A DNA stretch of 25,997 bases. Origin: JAWWPY01 sp964412845 (lineage in GTDB: Bacteria; Actinomycetota; Actinomycetes; Streptosporangiales; Streptosporangiaceae). The position numbers were made by a program, and so were the translations under genes. The stretch is taken from assembly GCA_964412845.1 (NCBI GenBank), contig CAYPQM010000095.1, positions 1-25,997 on the forward strand, written 5' to 3'. Shown in pieces: positions 7,449 through 15,034 of the stretch. The notes under the pieces were generated by a model, which worked only from the letters and a program-made list of their open reading frames with translations, made no database searches and was not told the origin of the DNA. Numbering within the stretch: the first letter of the stretch is position 1; each line of letters starts with the position of its first letter.

Positions 7449-8246
7449 GTGACGTTGGTTCTCCTGGTCCGCCACGGACTGACGGCGGGGACCGGGACGG
7501 TGCTCACCGGCCGGACGCCGGGCATCGCGCTCGATGAGCGCGGCCGTGCGCAGGCTGCGGCCTTGGCCGCGCGGCTGGCCGGGGTGCCACTGGATGCCAT
7601 CATCACCAGCCCGCTGGAGCGGTGCAGGCAGACCGCTGATGCGATCGCGGCGGCCCGCGACGGCCAGCAGGTGGCCGTCCAGCAGGATGAGGACCTGGCT
7701 GAGGTCAAGTACGGGGACTGGACAGGCCAGCCGCTCAAGCGGCTGGCCAAGGAACCACTGTGGCGGGTGGTGCAGGCCCACCCCAGCGCGGTGCGGTTCC
7801 CCGGCGAGGATGGCGAGTCCATGCCGGACATGCAGCACCGTGCCGTCAGCGCGGTGCGGAAATGGAACGCGAAGCTCGGGCCCGGCGCGGTCTACCTGAT
7901 CTGCTCACACGGCGATGTGATCAAGTCAGTGATCGCGGACAGCCTGGGCATGCACCTCGATCTGGTCCAGCGGATCCAGGTCGACCCGTGCTCGCTCAGC
8001 GTGATCCGCTACACGCCGCTGCGTCCCTTCGTGCTGAGGACGAACGACACGGGCGGGACGGTGACCGGTCTGGCCCGGCCTGCGCCGGCCAAAGACGGCC
8101 AGCAGGCCGCTCCGGGAGGCAGAGCTTCAGTGGACGGCGCCTCAGGGAACGGCGCGGGGCCGGTGCGCGCTGCCGTCCCCGGAGCCGATTTCCGGCTCCG
8201 GCGCGGCGAGGGCGACGCCGCCATCGGCGGCGGCGCGGGAGGATAG
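7449..8246 (+). CDS. Histidine phosphatase family protein (MSMEG_4193 type)
   Basis: A 265-residue phosphoglycerate-mutase-like protein. The N-terminal RHG motif is at residues 8-10, with His9 the expected phospho-acceptor; the second catalytic His is His154 in ICSHGDVIK. TSPLERCRQTADAI supplies the phosphate-pocket arginine. EDLAEVKYGDWTG and the SVIADSLGMHLDLVQRIQVDP tail (read as SVIADSLGMHLDL, VQRIQVDP) match the actinobacterial MSMEG_4193 group of putative phosphomutases/phosphatases. The last 60 or so residues are a Gly/Ala/Pro-rich extension that looks disordered. The substrate is unknown. The gene begins a three-gene cassette with DUF3090 (5 nt downstream) and the SCO1664-family gene; the end of this gene supplies GGGAGG as the ribosome binding site of the next one. 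Related cassettes often lie beside mshC of mycothiol synthesis, but no mshC is next to it here. Confidence 0.9.
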   Translation: MTLVLLVRHGLTAGTGTVLTGRTPGIALDERGRAQAAALAARLAGVPLDAIITSPLERCRQTADAIAAARDGQQVAVQQDEDLAEVKYGDWTGQPLKRLAKEPLWRVVQAHPSAVRFPGEDGESMPDMQHRAVSAVRKWNAKLGPGAVYLICSHGDVIKSVIADSLGMHLDLVQRIQVDPCSLSVIRYTPLRPFVLRTNDTGGTVTGLARPAPAKDGQQAAPGGRASVDGASGNGAGPVRAAVPGADFRLRRGEGDAAIGGGAGG

Positions 8247-8251
8247 GGATC

Positions 8252-8812
8252 ATGCCGGTCTATACCTACGACCCGCCGGAGCGATTCGTCGCGGGCACGG
8301 TCGGGCAACCTGGGGAACGCACCTTCTACCTTCAGGCCAGCGCCAGTGGCCGGGTGACAAGCGTCGCCCTGGAGAAATTTCAGGTGAGCCTGCTGGCCGA
8401 GCGTCTCGAGGAGCTTCTCGACGAGGTGGTGCGGCGCGCCGGAGGGGAGCCCCCGGCCCCGGTGGCCGGGCCAGCCGGGCTGGCCGATGACGGGCCGCTC
8501 GACCTGCCGCTGATGGAGGACTTCCGGGTCGGCGCGATCGCGCTGGCCTGGGACGGCGAGGACGAGCGCGTGGTCATCGAGGCGCAGGAGGAAACGGAGG
8601 CACCCGTCGAGCCGCTGGCGGAGGAGGTACCGGAGAACGGCCCCGGGGTGCTGCGGGTCAGGATCACAGCGGCCTCGGCCCGGGCCTTCTCCCAGCGCGC
8701 GTTGCAGATCGTCGGCCAGGGGCGGCCGCCATGCCCGCTCTGCGGTCTCCCGCTCGACGCGGAGGGACACATCTGCCCCCGGCAGAACGGTCACCGGGTC
8801 AGCAATGGCTGA
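8252..8812 (+). CDS. DUF3090 family protein with C-terminal zinc ribbon
   Basis: A 186-residue protein of the actinobacterial DUF3090 family, beginning MPVYTYDPPERFVAGTVGQP. After an N-terminal beta-rich domain (RTFYLQASASGRVTSVALEK), an acidic central strand region (VVIEAQEETEAPVEPLAEE) leads to a conserved RITAASARAFSQRALQIV segment. The C-terminus carries a probable zinc-binding set: Cys161, Cys164, His173, Cys175 and His181 (CPLCG ... HICPRQNGH). No catalytic motif is seen. It is preceded by GGGAGG, 9 nt before the ATG, and overlaps the next gene by 8 nt, so its product is probably made together with the kinase-like protein. The zinc ribbon and the lack of a catalytic motif suggest an adaptor role; that is inference. 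Confidence 0.9.
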   Translation: MPVYTYDPPERFVAGTVGQPGERTFYLQASASGRVTSVALEKFQVSLLAERLEELLDEVVRRAGGEPPAPVAGPAGLADDGPLDLPLMEDFRVGAIALAWDGEDERVVIEAQEETEAPVEPLAEEVPENGPGVLRVRITAASARAFSQRALQIVGQGRPPCPLCGLPLDAEGHICPRQNGHRVSNG

Positions 8813-9614
8813 TGCATCCCCTGGCAGGCGGGAGCGGCCGACCAGGCCGGCCAGGGGAGCGAAGGCGGCCCGGCCGGCTGGGCAGGCACCGCAACCGGAC
8901 GACAACACGGCCGCGCTCGAGCTGCTCTCCCTGGGCCGCCTGGAGGTGGCGGGCAGGCTGGTCGGGGCCTCGAACGCCACGCTGTACTGCAAGGTGCGGC
9001 ACGGCGGCCAGCAAGCCGCGTGCGTGTACAAGCCGGTAGCCGGTGAGCGCCCGCTGTGGGACTTCGCGGTTGGCTCGCTGGCCGGCCGCGAGGTAGCGGC
9101 GTACGCGGTGTCCTGGGCCGCGGGCTGGAACCTGGTCCCGCCGACCGTATTCCGGGACGGCCCGTTCGGGCCGGGCATGTGCCAGCTATGGATCGATGCC
9201 GACCCCACCGCAGATCTGGTCGCCCTGGCCCGCAGTTCCGATCACCGGGCACTCCGGGACATGGCGGTGTTCGATGCCGTGGTGAACAACGCGGACCGCA
9301 AGATCGGCCATCTGCTGCCCGTCCGCGATGGCCGGCTGTACGGCTGCGACCATGGTGTCTGCTTCGGCGAGGAGTACAAGCTCCGTACCGTGCTATGGCA
9401 GTGGCGCGGACGGGGCCTGCCCAAGCGGGCCATCGAGTCGCTCAGCACACTGCGGAAGGCCCTGACCGAGGGTGAGCTGGCCGCCGAACTCTCAGCGCTG
9501 CTCACCCCGGATGAGGTGACCGCCACCATCCAGCGCGTGGACCTGCTGCTGGAGCACCGGGTGCACCCTTTCCCGCCGGAGGACTGGCCCGCGGTACCCT
9601 GGCCGCCGATCTAG
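8805..9614 (+). CDS. SCO1664-family kinase-like protein
   Basis: A 269-residue member of the actinobacterial SCO1664 family, annotated elsewhere as distantly PI3/PI4-kinase- or HipA-like. The first 35 residues are Arg/Ala/Pro-rich and probably disordered. A candidate ATP-contact lysine is Lys76 (VYKPVAGERPLWDF). A catalytic-loop-like VVNNADRK has Asn161, Asn162 and Asp164, and a second metal-binding-like DHG has Asp182-His183 (YGCDHGVCF). KLRTVLWQWRGRGLPKRAIE is a further family mark. ATP binding and phosphotransfer are not proven by these motifs. The start overlaps the DUF3090 stop by 8 nt, an arrangement of coupled translation. With a phosphatase and a zinc-ribbon protein in the same operon, a reversible phosphorylation circuit is attractive but inferred. 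The gene ends 17 nt from the converging PAC2 gene. Confidence 0.88.
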   Translation: MADASPGRRERPTRPARGAKAARPAGQAPQPDDNTAALELLSLGRLEVAGRLVGASNATLYCKVRHGGQQAACVYKPVAGERPLWDFAVGSLAGREVAAYAVSWAAGWNLVPPTVFRDGPFGPGMCQLWIDADPTADLVALARSSDHRALRDMAVFDAVVNNADRKIGHLLPVRDGRLYGCDHGVCFGEEYKLRTVLWQWRGRGLPKRAIESLSTLRKALTEGELAAELSALLTPDEVTATIQRVDLLLEHRVHPFPPEDWPAVPWPPI

Positions 9615-9631
9615 GCTGGGCCGGGGGACGG

Positions 9632-10492
9632 TCAGCGGCTTCCTGACTCGCCTGGGTGACCGCGCCGGCGCAGGTAGCGCTCGAACTCCCGGGCGATCGC
9701 GTCGCCGCTCGCCTCGGGCAGGTCGGTCGCGTCCTTGGCTTCCTCAAGCGTGCGCACGTACTCGGCGACCTCGGTGTCCTGCTCGGCCAGCTCATCCACG
9801 CCGCGCTCCCAGGCCCTGGCCTCCTGGGACAGGTCGGCCAGCGGCAGTGAGATGTCCAGGACGTCCTCCACCCCCCGGAGCAACGCCAGGGTCGCCTTCG
9901 GGCTGGGCGGCTGGGCGACATAGTGCGGGACAGAGGCCCACAGCGAGACCGCCGCGATGCCCGCGTCCGTGCACGCATGCTGGAGCACACCCAGGATCCC
10001 GGTGGGTCCCTTGTAGTCGGCGGGCTCCGCGTGCAGCTCAGCGGCAAGTGCGGGGTCGGAGGCGGCCGCCGTCACCGGCACCGGGCGGGTATGCGGTGAA
10101 TCCGCCAGGAGCGCGCCCAGCAGCACGACCACTTCGACGCCCATCTCGGTGAAAGACCCGATCAGCTCGTCAGTGAAGGCACGCCAGCGCATGTTCGGCT
10201 CGATCCCGTGCACCAGCAGCACATCGCGGTCCACGCCGTCCGGCTTGGCCAGCGAGACACGGGTGGTGGGCCAGACAAGCCGCTCGGCTCGCCCCTCGGC
10301 CACTTCCATGACCGGCCGGGTCACCTGAAAGTCGTAATAGTCCTCCGGGTCAATGGCCCCGACCGGGGCGGCTTTCCAGGCGCTTTCCAGGTGATCGATC
10401 ACCCCGCTGGCAGCCTCACCTGCGTCGTTCCAGCCCTCGAAGGCGGCGATCAGCGCTGGCGAGGTGAGCTTGCCAATGCCGTTGAGCTCGAT
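9632..10492 (-). CDS. PAC2 family protein with non-canonical start
   Basis: A PAC2 (proteasome assembly chaperone 2-like) family protein, a conserved actinobacterial group of unknown function, here about 286 residues. Core motifs are AAFEGWNDAGEAAS, DYYDFQVTRP, LLVHGIEPNMRWRAF, VVVLLGALLADSPHTRPVPV and GPTGILGVLQHAC. The conserved EGWNDAGEAAS lies upstream of the first usual start codon in frame (GTG 10402), so the gene must begin earlier. Between the in-frame stop TAA (10541-10543) and that GTG there is no ATG, GTG or TTG. A perfect AAGGAGGT at 10501-10508 sits 8 nt before an ATC at 10490-10492, which I take as the start, reading (M)ELNGIGKLTSPALIAAFEG. A one-base sequencing error near 10495 is the alternative, since GTG 10499 is out of frame by one. 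It is divergent from metH, as in mycobacteria. Confidence 0.8.
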   Translation of the reverse strand: MELNGIGKLTSPALIAAFEGWNDAGEAASGVIDHLESAWKAAPVGAIDPEDYYDFQVTRPVMEVAEGRAERLVWPTTRVSLAKPDGVDRDVLLVHGIEPNMRWRAFTDELIGSFTEMGVEVVVLLGALLADSPHTRPVPVTAAASDPALAAELHAEPADYKGPTGILGVLQHACTDAGIAAVSLWASVPHYVAQPPSPKATLALLRGVEDVLDISLPLADLSQEARAWERGVDELAEQDTEVAEYVRTLEEAKDATDLPEASGDAIAREFERYLRRRGHPGESGSR

Positions 10493-10500
10493 CTCCCACC

Positions 10501-10508
10501 ACCTCCTT
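10501..10508 (-). promoter_or_regulatory. Ribosome binding site that decides the PAC2 start
   Basis: AAGGAGGT on the minus strand is a full match to the anti-Shine-Dalgarno sequence. The ATC at 10492 lies 8 nt downstream; the next normal start in frame is about 98 nt downstream and would remove the most conserved motif. Confidence 0.65.
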
Positions 10509-10537
10509 GCCGGCCGCCTCCGGCCCGCGATGACTCC

Positions 10538-10543
10538 AGGTTA
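10538..10543 (-). promoter_or_regulatory. Candidate -10 box of the PAC2 gene
   Basis: TAACCT on the minus strand fits TAnnnT and would give a leader of about 40 nt before the ATC at 10492. No clear -35 element. Confidence 0.25.
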
Positions 10544-10616
10544 CGTGGTGGGCCATGATCACTGGTTCGCCCGGCCGGCGCCCGGGCGGCCCCGGCGAGG
10601 TCTTGGCGGCGGCCCC

Positions 10617-10622
10617 TAGAAT
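10617..10622 (+). promoter_or_regulatory. Candidate -10 box of metH (leaderless or very short leader)
   Basis: TAGAAT lies 9 nt before ATG 10632, in an A/T-rich patch within G+C-rich DNA. No Shine-Dalgarno sequence precedes the ATG. The whole 139-nt space to the PAC2 start shows no cobalamin-riboswitch-like structure by eye. Confidence 0.45.
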
Positions 10623-10631
10623 AGAACTCCT

Positions 10632-13600
10632 ATGACGAGAACTGACCGCTCGCCCCGGATAGCACAGACACCAGCCGTTCCGGGGGACCGTCCCGGCGCG
10701 CAGTCCCGGGCCACGCCCGCGGCGGCGCTGGGCGCGGCCCTCAGCCAACGGGTCATCGTAGCGGATGGGGCCATGGGGACCATGCTCCAGGCCAGCGCCG
10801 CGACCCTCGACGATTTCGACGGGCACGAGGGATGCAACGAGGTTCTCAACGTCACCCGCCCGGACATCGTGACCTCCGTGCACGAGGCGTACCTCGAGGC
10901 CGGAGTGGACTGCGTGACCACCAACACGTTCGGCGCGAACCTGGCCAATCTCGGTGAATACGGGATCAGCGAACGCATCGGCGAGTTTTCCGAGGCGGGC
11001 GCCAGGATCGCCCGGACCGCGGCCGACCGCTGGTCCACCCCGGAGTACCCGCGCTGGGTGCTGGGCTCAGTAGGCCCGGGCACCAAGCTGCCCACCCTCG
11101 GGCACGTGAAGTTCGCCGAGCTCCGGGACGCCTATCAGCGCAACGCGGCAGGCCTGCTGCGCGGCGGCGTGGACGCGATCATCGTGGAGACCTGCCAGGA
11201 CCTGCTCCAGGCCAAAGCCGCCATTATCGGCATCCGCCGGGCTATCGCCGCCGCGCAGGTGGAGATCCCGCTGATCGCCCAGGTGACCATCGAGACCACC
11301 GGCTCCATGCTGCTGGGCAGCGAGATCGGCGCCGCCCTCACCGCCCTGGAACCCCTCGGCATTTCCCTGATCGGCCTGAACTGCGCGACGGGTCCCGGGG
11401 AGATGAGCGAGCACCTGCGCTACCTGGCCGGCCATTCCCGGATCCCGCTGTCCTGCATGCCCAACGCCGGCCTGCCGGTGCTCGCCGCCGAGGGTGCCCG
11501 CTACCCGCTGACCCCGGACCAGCTCGCGGACGCGCACGAGATGTTCACGGCGGAGTTCGGCCTGTCCCTGGCCGGGGGTTGCTGCGGCACCACGCCCGAG
11601 CACATGGCGGCCGTGGTGGGCCGGGTGCGCGGCCGGCCGGTGGCCGCCCGCAGGCCGCGGCCCGAGCCCGGCGTGGCCTCGCTCTACCAGCACGTGCCGT
11701 TCCGCCAGGACACCTCGTTCCTGGCCATCGGCGAGCGGACCAACGCGAACGGGTCGAAAGCGTTCCGTGAGGCGCTGATCGCCGGCCGTTATGACGACTG
11801 CGTCGAGATCGCGCGGGCGCAGACCCGCGATGGCGCGCACCTCCTCGACCTGTGCGTGGATTACGTGGGGCGCAGCGGCACAGCCGACATGATCGAGGTG
11901 GCCGGCCGGCTGGCCACCGCGGCCACCCTGCCCCTCATGCTCGACTCGACCGAGCCCGAGGTGATCCAGGCCGGCCTCGAACTGCTCGCTGGGCGCGCGG
12001 TGGTGAACTCGGTCAACTACGAGGACGGCGATGGGCCGGCCTCCCGGATCGCCAAGGTCATGCCGCTGGTTGCCGAGCATGGCGCGGCAGTGGTCGCGCT
12101 CACCATCGACGAGCAGGGCCAGGCGCGCACCGCCGAATGGAAGCTCGCGGTGGCCACCCGGCTGATCGAAGACCTGACCGCGAACTGGGGCATGCGCACG
12201 TCCGACATCATCGTGGACTGCCTGACCTTCCCGATCGCGACCGGCCAGGAGGAGACCAGGCGCGACGCGATCGAGACCATAGAGGCGATCCGCCAGGTCA
12301 AGCAGCGTTATCCGGAGGTGCAGACGACGCTGGGGGTGTCCAACGTCTCGTTTGGCCTGAATGCCGCCGCGCGTTCGGTGCTCAACTCGGTCTTCCTCGA
12401 CGAGTGCGTGCGGGCCGGCCTCGACTCGGCGATCGTGCACGCGTCCAGGATCATGCCCATCGCCCGGATACCCGACGAGCAGCTTCAGACGGCCCTGGAC
12501 CTCATCTACGACCGCAGGCGCGAGGGGTATGACCCGCTGACCCGGTTGCTTGAGCTGTTCGATGGCGTGGACGCGGCGGAGGTCAAGGCCACCCGGGCCG
12601 CGGAACTAGCGGGCCTGCCGCTCTGGGAACGGCTGAAGCGGCGGATCATCGACGGGGAACGGGTGGGCCTCGAAGCGGACCTTGACGAGGCGCTGGGCCA
12701 GCGCCCCGCGCTGGAGATCGTCAACGATGTCCTGCTCGACGGCATGAAGACGGTGGGCGAGCTCTTCGGTGCCGGCCAGATGCAATTGCCGTTCGTGCTG
12801 CAGTCCGCCGAGGTGATGAAGAACTCGGTCGGCTACCTGGAGCCGCACATGGAGCGGTCCGAGGATGGCGGCAAAGGCCGGATCGTGCTGGCCACCGTCC
12901 GGGGCGACGTGCACGATATCGGCAAGAACCTGGTCGACATCATCTTGACCAACAACGGCTACGAGGTCGTGAACATCGGCATCAAGCAGCCTGTCTCGGC
13001 CATCGTGGATGCCGCGACCGAGCACGACGTCGACGTCATCGGCATGTCGGGCCTGCTGGTCAAGTCCACCGTGGTGATGCGGGACAACCTCGCCGAACTG
13101 AACACCCGCGGACTGGCCGGCCGCTGGCCGGTGCTGCTCGGCGGCGCCGCGCTGACCCGCGCCTACGTCGAGCAGGACCTCGCCGCGGTGTTCGACGGCG
13201 AGGTCCGCTACGCCAGGGACGCGTTCGAGGGGCTGCGCCTGATGGACGCCTTCATGGCGGTGAAGCGCGGCGAGGCGGGCGCGGAGCTGCCGGCCATCCG
13301 GGAGCGCCGGGTGCGGACCGGGGCGCGGCTCACGGTCACCGAGCCGGAGGCCATGCCGCCGCGTTCGGACGTGGCCACCGACAATCCGGTGCCCACGCCG
13401 CCGTTCCTCGGCGACCGGGTGGTCAAGGGCATTCCGCTGGCTGAGTACGCCACGTTCCTGGACGAGCGGGCCACCTTCATGGGCCAGTGGGGGCTCAAGC
13501 CCTCCCGCGGCCAGGACGGCCGCTCATACCAGGACCTGGTCGAGACCGAAGGACGGCCCCGGCTGCGGATGTGGATGGACCGCGTGCAGACCGAGGGCCT

Positions 13601-14180
13601 GCTGGAGGCCGGTGTCGTGTACGGGTACTTCCCGGCCGTCAGTGAGGGCGACGACCTCGTCGTCCTGGACCCGGCCGGCCGGGAGCGGGAGCGGTTCACC
13701 TTCCCGAGGCAGCGCCACGACCGGCACCTGTGCCTGGCCGACTTCTTCCGCCCTCGTGAGTCCGGCGAGACTGACGTGGTCGGTTTCCAGCTCGTCACGG
13801 TCGGGTCGAGGATCAGCCAGGCCACCGCGGAGCTGTTCGCCAAGAACGCCTATCGCGAATACCTTGAGCTACACGGCCTGTCCGTCCAGCTCACGGAGGC
13901 CCTGGCGGAGTACTGGCACGGCCGGGTACGGGCCGAGACCGGCCTCGCCGGGTTCGATCCGCCTGACCTCGACGGCATTCTCAAGGTCGACTACCGGGGC
14001 TGCCGTTATTCGTTGGGTTACCCGGCCTGCCCGGACCTGGAGGACCGCGCCAAGGTGGTCCGGCTGCTCGCGCCGGAGCGGGTCGGGGTCACCCTGTCCG
14101 AGGAGTTCCAGCTGGCTCCCGAGCAGTCCACGGACGCGCTGATCGTGTTCCATCCCGAGGCTAGGTATTTCAGCACGTGA
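10632..14180 (+). CDS. metH: Cobalamin-dependent methionine synthase MetH
   Basis: A 1182-residue, full-length B12-dependent methionine synthase that transfers a methyl group from 5-methyl-THF via cob(I)alamin to homocysteine, in the cytosol. Domains in order: homocysteine-binding (about 35-330) with zinc ligands Cys251, Cys317 and Cys318 in GGCCGTTPEHM; pterin-binding (about 350-620) opening with GERTNANGSKAF; cap and cobalamin-binding (about 650-890) with Asp759-x-His761-x2-Gly764, His761 being the lower cobalt ligand, and SGLLVKSTVVM; and the AdoMet reactivation domain (about 930-1180) with Arg1125-x3-Gly-Tyr in RYSLGYPACPD. All catalytic parts are intact. The first 30 residues are a non-conserved extension; since ATG 10632 follows a -10-like box directly, it is kept. 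Its stop overlaps the HAD gene by 4 nt (GTGA). The metH/PAC2 divergent pair is also seen in mycobacteria. Confidence 0.97.
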   Translation: MTRTDRSPRIAQTPAVPGDRPGAQSRATPAAALGAALSQRVIVADGAMGTMLQASAATLDDFDGHEGCNEVLNVTRPDIVTSVHEAYLEAGVDCVTTNTFGANLANLGEYGISERIGEFSEAGARIARTAADRWSTPEYPRWVLGSVGPGTKLPTLGHVKFAELRDAYQRNAAGLLRGGVDAIIVETCQDLLQAKAAIIGIRRAIAAAQVEIPLIAQVTIETTGSMLLGSEIGAALTALEPLGISLIGLNCATGPGEMSEHLRYLAGHSRIPLSCMPNAGLPVLAAEGARYPLTPDQLADAHEMFTAEFGLSLAGGCCGTTPEHMAAVVGRVRGRPVAARRPRPEPGVASLYQHVPFRQDTSFLAIGERTNANGSKAFREALIAGRYDDCVEIARAQTRDGAHLLDLCVDYVGRSGTADMIEVAGRLATAATLPLMLDSTEPEVIQAGLELLAGRAVVNSVNYEDGDGPASRIAKVMPLVAEHGAAVVALTIDEQGQARTAEWKLAVATRLIEDLTANWGMRTSDIIVDCLTFPIATGQEETRRDAIETIEAIRQVKQRYPEVQTTLGVSNVSFGLNAAARSVLNSVFLDECVRAGLDSAIVHASRIMPIARIPDEQLQTALDLIYDRRREGYDPLTRLLELFDGVDAAEVKATRAAELAGLPLWERLKRRIIDGERVGLEADLDEALGQRPALEIVNDVLLDGMKTVGELFGAGQMQLPFVLQSAEVMKNSVGYLEPHMERSEDGGKGRIVLATVRGDVHDIGKNLVDIILTNNGYEVVNIGIKQPVSAIVDAATEHDVDVIGMSGLLVKSTVVMRDNLAELNTRGLAGRWPVLLGGAALTRAYVEQDLAAVFDGEVRYARDAFEGLRLMDAFMAVKRGEAGAELPAIRERRVRTGARLTVTEPEAMPPRSDVATDNPVPTPPFLGDRVVKGIPLAEYATFLDERATFMGQWGLKPSRGQDGRSYQDLVETEGRPRLRMWMDRVQTEGLLEAGVVYGYFPAVSEGDDLVVLDPAGRERERFTFPRQRHDRHLCLADFFRPRESGETDVVGFQLVTVGSRISQATAELFAKNAYREYLELHGLSVQLTEALAEYWHGRVRAETGLAGFDPPDLDGILKVDYRGCRYSLGYPACPDLEDRAKVVRLLAPERVGVTLSEEFQLAPEQSTDALIVFHPEARYFST

Positions 14181-14875
14181 GCACCCCCGGCCGGGGCGGG
14201 CTGCAGGCTGTCCTGTTCGACATGGACGGGCTCCTCGTCGATTCTGAGCCGCTCTGGTTCGAGGTGGAGACCGAGATCATGGCGCGGATGGGCAGCACCT
14301 GGAGTCGCGCCGACCAGCAGCACCTCGTGGGCGGCCCGCTGGCCCACAGCCTCGGCTACATGCTCGCCCGGGCGACCCGGCCGCAGCCGGAGCAGACGGT
14401 GGCGCGCTGGATGGCGGACGGCATCACCGGCCTGGTCCGCCAGCGCGGAGTGCCGATGCTGCCCGGCGCCCGCGAGCTGCGGGCCGAGGTGAGCGCCGCC
14501 GGGGTGCCGTGCGCGCTGGTCACTTCCGCGCAGCGGGAGCTGATGGAGGCCGTGCTCGAGGCCATCGGCGTGCCGTTCGACGTGACCGTGTGCGCCGACG
14601 ACGTGCGGTTCGGCAAGCCCGACCCGGAGCCCTACCTGCTCGGTGCCAGGCGGCTCGGCGTGGATCCGGCTGGCTGCGTGGCGCTGGAAGACTCGCCGAA
14701 CGGCATCGCGGCCGCCGAGGCTGCGGGCTGCGCGGTGATCGCTGTGCCGAACGTCGCGCCGGTGCCACCCCGGCCCGGCCGGGTCATCGCCGCCTCGCTG
14801 CGCGAGGTGACCCTGGCCCGGCTCCGCGACGTCGTCGGCAGCCGGCCGAATCCCGCCATGACGAACGAACGGTGA
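14177..14875 (+). CDS. HAD superfamily phosphatase / beta-phosphoglucomutase-like
   Basis: A 232-residue haloacid-dehalogenase-like hydrolase. Motif I is VLFDMDGLLVDSEPLW with nucleophile Asp15 and acid/base Asp17, motif II is ALVTSAQ, motif III uses the lysine in FGKPDPEPYLLGA, and motif IV is ALEDSPNGIAAAEAAG. The helical cap follows motif I directly (subclass IA), as in beta-phosphoglucomutase and phosphoglycolate phosphatase relatives, so the substrate is a small phosphorylated metabolite that cannot be named. The GTG start overlaps the metH stop in a GTGA, so translation is coupled to metH. HAD genes commonly follow metH in actinobacteria; a role in removing a damaged or side-product phosphate of one-carbon or B12 metabolism would be speculation. 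Confidence 0.92.
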   Translation: MSTPGRGGLQAVLFDMDGLLVDSEPLWFEVETEIMARMGSTWSRADQQHLVGGPLAHSLGYMLARATRPQPEQTVARWMADGITGLVRQRGVPMLPGARELRAEVSAAGVPCALVTSAQRELMEAVLEAIGVPFDVTVCADDVRFGKPDPEPYLLGARRLGVDPAGCVALEDSPNGIAAAEAAGCAVIAVPNVAPVPPRPGRVIAASLREVTLARLRDVVGSRPNPAMTNER

Positions 14876-15034
14876 TTCGGTCACAATCCAGGCACGACCC
14901 TGGCTCAGGGGTGGCGCTGATCAGGCATCCCGGTAGATCCTCCGGTTAGATAGCTCCGTATTCTGGCTTCGGCGTCGCATGGGCCGCGATCGCCGGGCAT
15001 TTTTCCCGTAACGACCCACAGGGAGCGGCGCCTG
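14876..15034 (+). other. Intergenic space: weak hairpins and start signals of the importer operon
   Basis: No gene is seen. Two mutually exclusive short hairpins follow the HAD stop: CCAGG/CCTGG (14888-14892 with 14899-14903) and CCCTG/CAGGG (14898-14902 with 14906-14910); without a T-tract they are weak terminator candidates. TATTCT at 14959-14964, in an A/T-rich patch, is a possible -10 box for the importer operon, without a convincing -35. GGGAG (15021-15025) lies 9 nt before the permease ATG and is the ribosome binding site. Confidence 0.35.

Noticed and set aside
9615..9631. A missed mshC or other gene between the SCO1664 gene and PAC2
   Set aside because: Only 17 nt separate the two converging stop codons.
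10493..10631. Cobalamin riboswitch upstream of metH
   Set aside because: I looked for a B12-box-like core and long paired leader. The metH -10 box lies 9 nt before the ATG, leaving no room for a leader RNA.
10416..10883. Minus-strand frame spanning the metH-PAC2 promoter region, starting inside metH
   Set aside because: It crosses two real gene starts and has no domain; the PAC2 reading frame in the same place has family motifs.
11067..12440. Minus-strand frame of 457 codons inside metH
   Set aside because: Entirely antisense to well-conserved MetH domains, with His/Gly/Arg-rich composition typical of high-GC shadow frames.
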